From positions 200,001 through 264,000 of the forward strand of contig MCGE01000027.1 in NCBI GenBank assembly GCA_002105175.1: a stretch of 64,000 bases of DNA, given 5' to 3'. Shown piece by piece: positions 54,729 to 64,000 of this stretch (within the stretch, counting starts at the first letter, position 1; each line of letters starts with the position of its first letter). The translations under genes and the position numbers were made by a program. The DNA comes from Absidia repens. Taxonomy: Eukaryota > Mucoromycota > Mucoromycetes > Mucorales > Cunninghamellaceae. Under the pieces are notes generated by a model. That model made no database searches. It was not told the DNA's origin and worked only from the letters and a program-made list of their open reading frames with translations.

Positions 54729-55419
54729 CTGTCTCTATGAATATGATAGGGACTCCCAACGTCATGCGTTTTTTGGTCGGCACATGTACGATATTGAGTA
54801 GTCTAACCGGCTAAACTTTCATTCCGGTAGTCCACTAAAACAACAAAAAGGTCCAGCATCTTATAATAATCCCATCCTATATTATGCTTCATATATGTAC
54901 ATCTCTGCGATATTAGCGGCTTTGTTTATGAGATAAACAGTCGATAGCTATTGTAAACAATCCGCTTCTGCCTCAAAAAAAAAAAAAAAAAAAAAAAAAG
55001 AGTGTGGCGAAATTTCATACTTTTTCGAGGTTATCTCCTTGACCATGTATCAGTAGTCTAGTCTTCTTCCTTATGATGCAAGTTATTTAAGTAAGTATGC
55101 ATCCTTCATATTATTGATAAGAGTTAGATATTTATCAAAAGTCACTTGCGTTTTTTTTTTCATGCTTAATCAATATGCGATATCTCTGAAATGGTCAGGG
55201 GGAAAAAAGTCTAGTATAGCGTAGTGTAGTTTAGTATTGATCGATCTTGTCAATTACATAAAGTGAATAAATAAACAACAATTCCGCATGAATCTGATCT
55301 CTATCTCAAAGTGAAGATATGGAAAACACAGAAGGGAAATAGAAGGCTAATTAGTATGCTATCTACTATTTATCCAGATTGTGGAGTGATTGTAAAGCAA
55401 ATCTCAATTTAAAAAGGAA

Positions 55420-55910
55420 GTTGGAGCACAGACGAAGTCAGTGTTTAAAACTAAAAGACGTACTTTATTGAAGCATAATAAGTAAACCTAAATTGAAGTT
55501 GTCAAGAACTAATCTAAAAGGGTAAGAGGTCGAATGTGAAAAAGGGTTCTACTGTAAAAGACAAACTAAATGGATGAGAGAGATAAATGGTAACATAACC
55601 AAGGCATATATTTTATTCAGTTGTAGGTATAAAACAATGACAATTAATGCTAAGCTAATGTAACGACGCTTCCATGGCACTTTCATCTTAATGGTGGCCC
55701 CCAAATGCTGAATCCAAATTGAAAGGGTTTCCCCATGCATGTTGTAATTCCTGTTCTGAAGCCCCTTCTAAACTAGTCCTGACACTAACCTAAGATCACC
55801 ATAACCTCAAAGAAGTTGAATGGCGAAGAAAAAAAAAAAGAAGGAAAAAAGTAAAAAAAGACAATCAGGCCAAAAAAAAATAGAAATCATGTGTGCGGAG
55901 CCTGAATTGG
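55420..55910 (-). repeat. Dispersed repeat, family 1, copy I
   Basis: Minus-strand core ACATGCATGGGGAAACCCTT and TTAGTGTCAGGACTAGTTTA, with tail units ATGCCTTGGTTATG and GCTTCAATAAAGTACG. The head palindrome has decayed to CATG at about 55888. Confidence 0.76.
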
Positions 55911-55929
55911 CTTTTTTCACACCTAAGCA

Positions 55930-56150
55930 GTATCCTATATTTCTTTTTCAACACACAAAAAAATCACAATAAACGAGCGCTGCGCACGACGGTTGGGCCT
56001 CAAGAGATGGTCCATCATAGTGTAATATGGCGGAGGCTCTAATCCCATCCATCAAAACCCACACTTTAATAAAAAAAAACTTTGACACCCAATAAATCGA
56101 AAGATTTCCAGAAGCTCCAGCGGAGCACCAGAGCATTTATTAAGGGAAAA
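55930..56150 (-). repeat. SINE-like family 2, minus-strand copy
   Basis: Reverse complement reads AATAAATGCTCTGGTGCTCC, then GTGTGGGTTTTGATGG, GGATTAGAGCCTCCGCCA, AGGCCCAACCGTCGTGCGCA and GTGTGTTGAAAAAGAAA. It therefore has the same order and A-rich end as the copy at 26338-26560. Confidence 0.7.
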
Positions 56151-56258
56151 ATAAAATAAAATAAAAGCAAGTAATATATGATAACAAACAAAGAAGAATG
56201 GCTACATAGTAAAAGAGTATATAAAAAAAAATGATATGTAAATAGAATGAACCAGGTA

Positions 56259-59200
56259 TTAATAAGGAGGCGGAATTGGAATAGGTTGCGATGAGCACGT
56301 AGATATGGTTGAAAAGTTTGACATGGATGTTGGTTCCGGCGGAGGATGATGCTGAAGTTGATGAGGAGAAGAAACATTAAGTCCATCTGCACCAATACGC
56401 TGACAATAAAAGTTGATTCGCTGTTCGACTATTTCCCTTGTAACTGGTTTGCTAACAATATCGTCAAATGTATCTGCAAGCTGGACCGTTCGTTCGTAGG
56501 CTGTAACTGCGATAATGGGTGTGCTTTGATTGCGATTCTTGACAGATTTAATCATTCTCGCAGCAGCTTCACCATCGACTACAAAACGCAGACAAAAGAT
56601 GAGTTTTTCTTTTATATCTTTTTTTAAATATATATATATATATATAAAGAAATAAAAAGGACTTACTGATTGGCATACGAATATCCATAAAGACCAGATC
56701 AAATTGTACATCCCCCATAGCGTAGCGAATCGCTTGAGCCCCGTTACGCACTATCACACACCGACAATCCAGTCTATCCAGTATTGTTTCCAGAATTTTG
56801 CAGCTGATAGGATTATCGTCGGCTAACAAGCAATCTAAGATTCGTCCTGATTTCCCATGACTACTAGATAGGCTACTTGAAATGTTGCTAATAGAATGTT
56901 GTTGCTGTTGGTATCGAGCTTGAGGAGAAGAATGGTGCTTGTGTTCGTTGATTTGCGTAGTTGTGGTAAAAGGTTTCGCTTCATCATTGGCCGCATGGTC
57001 AGTATAATTTCCATCTTGCATTATTTTGGCAAAGCTCGATGTAATTTGTCCCGTAGCCATATGAAGCAATCGATTCCCGGGTGATGACACAGAACGAAGA
57101 CGAGGTATGCTGTATGGTGGTGTGCTCGGTGATGTTTTTGACATTGTCAATTTACCCTTGTTTTCTTTATTGATATTGGCATTGGTGTTTTTTGATGGCG
57201 CAATAGGAATACAAGAGGGAGATGATGACATTATTTTCGATGAAGTTGACGGTGATAAATTGCTTGGAGTTGTCGGCAAGGAAGTTGTATATGTGAGATG
57301 ATTCAGTGATGAAGATGAAGATGAAGACGACGATGGGCGGTTCATACTATTGTATCCAGGTGTAAAGTCAAATATTGAATTTCGTTTTTTCCTCGATATC
57401 GCTGGCAATGATCTATGAAACCAATTTGCAGTTGGAGTAAGCACACCGTCACCATTGACACCACTTTTAGGTATGGAAGACGCACTTTCAATGGAGCTGG
57501 TTGATACAGGTGATGCAGCATTGATGGCTATGCTGTCATGTCGCAATTTGCGGATAGCATTTTCGTTCGCTTTTTCCAGTTGGCGGAGATTCTTATACAC
57601 AAAGGTCCCAAATTCGGAGCCATTTTCTTCCAATTCCGTACCAAACGCTAACTTATGGTTACTTTCATCACCATAGGTGTCATGATTTCCACCATCAGTA
57701 ATTCGATAAATGGGGGTCACCTTTGCAGGATTTTGTTCCATAATGATTGTTTTTGCATGCTGCACTTCGGCCCGTTCCTTTCCTTCCAGTAAATCTTTAT
57801 CCAAATGTTCATGATCTTGCATTGTGGCACCTCTTGCATCAAAGTAAGTAGTATCCTCTTCATTAACAGGCTGTGGCACGAAAGATGGCAATTCAGTCAG
57901 TAGATTGTCCCAGTCGATATTTTTGAAGAAGGGATGCTGCTTCACCTCATCAGGTCCATTGGCACCGAGTCGCTTACAGGGATCCAAAGTCATCAATTTC
58001 TCCATAAAGTCACGAGCATCATCAGACACAGACACACTATCTTCATGCCAATCGATACGTCGAGAAAGAATATTTTCAAAGACCTTATCAGGTGAATCAT
58101 CGTTGAAGGGTGGATAGCCATAAAGGAATTCATAACATATAACTCCCAAAGCCCACTAAAGGGATAAAAAAATGTTCATAGAAATTAATATAAATTCTAT
58201 ACATGCATATTTCAAGTAACCTACCCAGTCAACCATAGAGTCATTACCAGTTCCCAAAATACTTTCAGGTGCAATATAATCAGGTGTTCCGATAGCCCTA
58301 AAATCATGTTGTGTTTGTCGTTCTGTGGCAGCAAATTCATTGTTGGTACGTTCTGTCGTGTTTGGTGTAGCTGTCTTCCCTAGCATCGACGACGATGATT
58401 TGCCAGTATGTGACCCACCATTGCTTGACCGATGCCAGTTATAACATGATCGTTCGTCCATCCAGCTTGGGGTTGACGTTGCTGATGAGGAATAACTTGG
58501 TACATGATGATAAGGATGATGTGATTGATATTGTTGTTGTTGTGGATGATGTTGCTGCTGCTGTTGATGTAATCGCGGGGAGTATTCATTGACAGCACCA
58601 ACAGATGCAGAAGAGCTTGCGTGTGAGCCACGTCGCTGTCGATCCTTTTCAAATAGTGCGCTAAAGTAAGAATGTTTGTAGAGATTGGAGAATGTCGGTG
58701 ATAACGTCGGGTTGTTAGACACAATTGGTGATGATGACGGTGGAGTATTCGATCGTGATGGTGCTGGTGATGTAGGGAGGGGAGCAGTGGTATCAGAATC
58801 TGGTCCAAAACTTAGTTCATCTCGTACACGGCGATCCAAAAACCCAATTCTTGATAAACCAAAATCTGTAAGCTTCAGATGCCCGTTTTGATCGATTAAC
58901 AAGTTGTCCGGTTTGAGATCCCTATAAAAGTATAAATATATATGCAATGTAATTTTTTAGTTATGACGATTTCAAATAAAATACAGCCCCACTTCTTTTA
59001 AATTTTTTCTTACTGTTCCTACCTATGAATGATATTTTTGTTGTAAAGGTATCCCAGTCCCAAGGTAACTTCAGCCAAGTAATTTCGAGTCCAGTCTTCG
59101 GGTAGTCGACCCAGTACCTTGATCAATGCTGAGCAATCACCACCATTGAGGTATTCCAAAACAAGATATAGATAGTCTTTGGATTGGAAAGTATAATATA

Positions 59201-62200
59201 GCTTGGTAACGAAAGGACTGTCGGTTTGTGTCATGAGTATCATTCGTTCGGCCTTTACATTGGTCACTTGATTTTTTGCGATCATATCAGATTTCTTCAA
59301 AAACTTGATTGCATAGTAGTCGCCTGTCAATCGCTTCTTGGCGAGAAATACCGATCCAAATGCGCCTTTACTGATGGGTTTAATGATGTCGTAGTCCTTG
59401 ATGGTCGGTGGCAGTGATCGATAAGCAGTTGCGCTTGTTGCTGATGATGTTGTCGACGCTGCTGAGCTGGGTATCAGAGGTTGATGGTGCTGTTTCACTT
59501 GACTGTTGTCAGATATAGGAAGGGTATCGATTTTGTTGTGAGCTTTAAATGGAAAACCAGGAGAAGCCAGAGGAGTTTCAATCGTTTCGACTTCCACAAT
59601 GTGAGGTTGTACTTTGATAGATCGAGCTTTTCGCTTCTGTCGCCTAGTCATTCGAGCCATTCCAGAGGAGCCTTTTGGTTTCCATCTTTTCCATTTCCCA
59701 AAAATAGATTTTTTTGTACAGTTGTCAGTTGCTGATGTCTCATTGTCCAAGTTGAAGTCATCAGAAGCTTGTGATTTGGTGTTGCTGTCAGGAGTTGCAG
59801 TTGAAATAACCAGCTGATCGTCCTTGTCATTATCCACAAATTCAGTCCATCCTTTGTCTTGTTGTGCATTTTGCTGAAAATCCAATCGCACCCGTCCATT
59901 GTATTCCAGTCGATCACGCATGCGATTCACAGCATCCACCTTGCCTTTGGTCAAATGCTCGACATCATGGATCAATGGAACGTAAGCAGTATCACCAATT
60001 GGAGGAGGTCGCCAATATAAAATTTGCACCATTTTTGATTTTATCAGAGATACCGGAGTTTCACCATCATCATTGCCATTGGTGTCGAAGTCGATGCCAT
60101 TTTCTCCAATTCCGCCTTTGTCTTCACTGTCTGGGATGGGAATGTTGATTGCCACTTCCAAAATGTCCAGCAAATCCTTGCACATAGCTACGATATCCGA
60201 CCTTTGATCTTCAAGGTTGTCAATAGTATCATCCGTAATCAAATCATCATGGTCGACGGCAATGGAAGAAGTGTCACCAACAACGTGATTTTGTACCTTG
60301 TCGTCACCATTGCTGTTTTTTCCAACGTCGAGTGATGCCATTTCCAGCTTTGATTGTGACGTGTCAAGAAGTTCCTGTACCAATTGCTTCAAATCCCGTA
60401 GGTTGTCGTTACATATAATCACATCCATTTCAGTCCGGTGTAACTCTACGCAAAGTTCCGCATGTTGTTCAAAAAATGCTGCCACCACAGATCGTTCACA
60501 CACTCGACACAAAGCAGGCGGTAGGGACATGAGAGCTGAGGGAGAGAGGAGGCGATTATTGTCGGATGCGGGCCCACTGCCATGCGATACAGCCCTTCGC
60601 ATTATTGCCGATGATGGTAAGAATGGTGAAGGTTTTGATTGTTGTTCACCATCAGCCATGTTTGGTTGGTCCGTTTCCAATGTTGATATTTCCATCATCG
60701 TTGTAATTGGTTCAGAGATGGATCGCATTCGAAGTTGCGCATAATGGTCCATGTTTTCATCATAAATCGCACTCCACAAGTCCACATTCTCGCTGTCGTC
60801 ATCAAGTAAATGTCGGATGGACTGACCATTGTTTTCAATGGGATTTTCCTTCAATGGCGTAGATTCTTGGGATGGTTTTGGTGAGCATACAGACGATCGA
60901 TGGTTGGTTGTAGATGAAGGAGAGAGATCGACAACAATATGATGGCAAGATAGAGGCTTGACTACCCACATTGTATGGCTCGGTTTTCCAGTGACACGGT
61001 TATACATAATCATCCCTTTCCCTTCCATTTCTATTACCGCAATATCGTCAGGTTGGACACTGAATCGTAATTCCACTGTACGCAATGCGTCTTGTAGTAG
61101 GTCGTTTGTTGCATTAGAGAAGACATGTCGATCACCTGGTACCAATAAATCGGATATATTCTTGCCTATGACATCTTGCGGGTCAGACCTTGATTGAAAG
61201 AAGAAGAAAAAATATTAGCATTAATATAAACAAATAAACAAAAAAAAAAAAAAAAAAAAAAAAACGAAAAAAAAATATTTACCTAATGAGTTGCCGCCAA
61301 ACAGGACTGAGATATTGGACTACAGTGGTCATCAAGGTCAATTCCATAACTATAGTATTGCTTTGCCCACGCTGCACCGCTTCTTGTAGCTGTATACTTC
61401 CGGTCTTGACGTTGTTGTCACCATCAGCAAGGACATGTTCATCGTAATCGTCGCCCATACTGTTGTTGTCAGAGTAGTCCACGGCCGTCAACGGTGAGTA
61501 ATCGTTTCTGGACAATGAACCACCATCCTGTGCTTCCATGTAACTCCAGGCGCTTTCTGTTTCGCTGATACTACGATAACGTCCTCCATGAATAAGATCC
61601 AAGTCGTCAGTGTTGTCGTCCGCCTCCAAACCATTCTTTTCATCGAGGGCTGCGTTTGTTGTATTGGTGGCAAATGTCTTCCCAGTCAAGTTGGTGTCGC
61701 TGGCTGTTGGATTGGATACACCGGTCGCGGATGCACCGCCAGAAGAAGAGGTATTCCATGAGCACCAAAATCCCCGTTCAGCTTCCCACCATTCCACCAC
61801 ACGATTGAAAGCGGCTACACAAAGCAAAAGACGGACATACCATTCACGGCATGGCCACTCAGGATGGGCATCCCATTGCATTCCTACAGATTGTATGGCC
61901 GATACGATAGCAGCGCAACCACCAGCATTTTCGAGATAGTTTTCCAATGGAGTGTCCAAAACCGTCTGAGCCAGAGTGATCATATCCTGTAAAGCTAAAA
62001 TGAATGGCGTGGGTAAATATGCGTCTTCAGATATCATGGCATAACGTGATGGTGTTTGTGTTGATGGTTTTGATGACAAGTCAGCAGGCAAATTTTGTGG
62101 AACCAAAGAACCCACGGAAGATGCAGTCGTAGTCTGGTCTATTGCTGTTTGTTGAGCTGGTAATTTCATTTGTTTCGGAAGGCGTTCGTCGCTTGGAGTT

Positions 62201-64000
62201 GTCACTTGGCTTTGATCCGTTTCAGAAGAGCTCAATTCGGCCTGTTCTTCAATGTTTTGCAGTCGAATAGCTAGACTACGACGGCGGACAGGAATATTGA
62301 TGTTGGATACACTGTTCGACGTTGGCAGAGAGGACGATGATGATGGTGATGATAGTTGTGGTAGTTCATTTCCAGAAGATGGGCAAAAACCATGGGCTGA
62401 AGGCTTCACTATGCCAACAATTGACTGGAGTGGATGGTAGCTGTGATTGATAGATTCCTGTGCCATAACATCCATCATGTCGTCATTCCTGTCATCAGAG
62501 AGAATGTAATTGTAGTGATTTTCGTAGCATGGGTCATCATGATCTTCATTTTCGTCGGAGGGGATCCCTTGTTCCAACCCTTCTTCCAAGCACTCTACAT
62601 ATTGCAAACCACGTTCGACGTATTTGTTGAGACCATCTGTGATAATACGTATTTCGTCGTCGCAGGCATTCTTAGCCGATTGTAATCGTGTTTTGATAGT
62701 ATGTCGAATACGACCAGAAGATGGTGATGATGTGTATTGCGATTTTTCATCCAGAGAATTTGAGTTGCCACCACTGTCTAGAATTGTTCCAAGTCGTCCG
62801 ATTGCACTCATTCTGCTGCCAGTGTCCTGAAAGCAATAACCAACAGACCCCACGGTATCGTAAGGAGGAGGAAAACTAGTCGAATGTCTACCAGCTAAGA
62901 AAGACGACGAATTTGATATCCGACGAAATGACTGTATAGAGCTGTCATCTGCTGAGATGGGAGTTGTAATTCGGTCAGAGGAAGTAGCAGTATCCAAAGG
63001 GAAGTGATGGTAGCCGTCGCCATGCCCGACCTGGTATGAGATATTTCTGAGGTCCAAAGATAGATTATGCTTCTGTCGTCCAGTCGTTGTCCATTGTGGT
63101 TGTTCATTTGCCATTGTTTTCGAACCAGAGGTAGAAGTGTTGATATCGCCGGCAGCAGACATTTGAGAATGCACAGTAGCTCCGTCAATACGAGTCAAGA
63201 ATTGGGTTTTGAATTGTTTGCCATTGAGTTTTTCATATTCATCTATCCAATTACTCCAGGGGATGCGGTTCACCAAATCGGATCCATCTTGACACATTGC
63301 ATTTGCAGGCAATTCAAAGAGTAGCTTGAGATGACTTCGATTGTTTGATTCTTGGCGCAAAAAGATTCTGACCGTCGTTTTTGAATCATTCCAGCTGATA
63401 TGGCACCACTTGTTGATTTTGCGCAAGCGTGAGTGATAAAGGTGCTGGTCATAAGTATCCATTGGCAAGAAACGATTCCCAGGAGCAGAAAGCGGAGATC
63501 CTATATCTAGAAATAAAATACAACGTCAGATATGCATACTAGCCTAATCTTCTTCATTTTTCCGGAACCGGTCTTACCCTTTCCCACATCTACAGGCAAA
63601 GCAAAGTAGTCCATAGTATTGTTCCAGTAACAAAGATCAGGAGCAGAACCATGCAATAGGCCAGAGGTATTAACATATAACGATGGTTTCCTTGAAGAAG
63701 ATGCTTCATTGGCACGTGTATCATGATCCAATCCACCGAGAAGCAAGGCAGGGTAAACAGTAGATGAATGCAGGTGATCGTTGTTTCCATGATAAATGGT
63801 CTGGCCAGAGGGTTGTTCATTGTTGAGATCTAATTCCACCACATCCGGATCGTTTGTATTGTTTTCATTATCGCTGTCGGCGCTGTTTGTTGTTGATGCG
63901 GAGATTTGGCGTTTGAAGAATGAATGTAAAGAGTGCTGATAAGCAGGTATTCCATTGTTGCTTGACGTGAGCGGACTTGAAACAGAAGTAGGTCGGCAGG
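56259..64000 (-). CDS. RIM15: RIM15-type PAS/AGC kinase with response-regulator domain (5' partial)
   Basis: Nutrient-regulated kinase that promotes quiescence and stress survival downstream of PKA/TOR in yeast. Exons on the minus strand: 63578 to beyond 64000, 61283-63506, 59023-61188, 58225-58921, 56667-58155 and 56259-56578, all in phase. The start lies outside the window. Order of parts: Ser/Asn-rich N-terminus; a PAS domain spanning the junction at 61283/61188 ([20 protein letters not shown]); a zinc-finger-like [20 protein letters not shown] (C-x2-C-x10-H-x4-C); kinase lobe ([38 protein letters not shown]). A long insertion follows between DFG and [13 protein letters not shown], as in Rim15/Cek1, then the C-lobe. 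The C-terminal receiver has [14 protein letters not shown], the phosphoacceptor Asp in [11 protein letters not shown], and the Lys in VSKPV. No frameshift was found in the part seen. Confidence 0.93.

Larger units (their letters stand above)
54399..56258. other. Intergenic between convergent transporter and RIM15 genes
   Basis: Contains A runs near 54700-54725 and 54975-54999, minus-strand family 1 copy I (about 55420-55910) and a minus-strand SINE-like element (55930-56150) ending about 110 bases from the RIM15 stop. No gene seen. Confidence 0.65.

Overview
The window is nuclear DNA from a filamentous fungus, most likely an early-diverging one of the Mucoromycota (Mucorales-like). This is inferred from AT-rich intergenic DNA packed with T and A homopolymers, many short GT-AG introns (about 55-105 bp), a fused double-length fungal phosphofructokinase, and a mix of fungal genes (VPS1, FZO1, RIM15, CRZ1-like) with a WNK-type kinase that budding yeast lacks. 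No rRNA, convincing tRNA, CRISPR array or prokaryotic feature was found.

Fifteen protein genes could be built by joining exons and checking that reading phase is kept across every splice junction. Left to right they are: phosphofructokinase (+), Kelch/BTB protein (+), glutathione S-transferase (+), SLC35F-like transporter (-), VPS1 dynamin (-), SAM methyltransferase (-), CRZ1-like zinc-finger factor (-), mitofusin FZO1 (+), cornichon ERV14 (+), monocarboxylate-type MFS transporter (+), tRNA m5C methyltransferase TRM4/NCL1 (-), cohesin SMC1 (+), WNK kinase (-), vacuolar-type amino acid transporter (+), and RIM15 kinase (-), whose 5' end lies beyond the right edge. There is no operon-like logic. 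It is an ordinary mixed chromosomal segment with housekeeping, membrane-trafficking and stress-signalling genes. TRM4 and SMC1 share a divergent promoter of only 189 bp.

The gaps carry at least seven larger copies and several fragments of one dispersed repeat family of about 0.7-1.1 kb. It has an upstream head with a CACGTG palindrome, a strongly conserved core containing GCATGGGGAAACCCTTTC, and a tail of about four degenerate 90-130 bp units that mostly open with CTTCAAATAAA-like sequence, so each full copy carries several AATAAA-like signals. A second, GC-rich, SINE-like family ending in A-rich sequence occurs beside it. These repeats explain most of the non-coding DNA.

Three otherwise intact genes (phosphofructokinase, MFS transporter, SMC1) contain a total of four single-base indels, three of them at homopolymers, that break and then resume clear coding sequence. 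Because essential genes are hit, assembly error is more likely than gene decay. The most unusual biology is the tandem poly(A)-signal repeat family and the fungal WNK kinase with an OSR1-type domain, a long polyglutamine tract and a C-terminal SAM-like domain.
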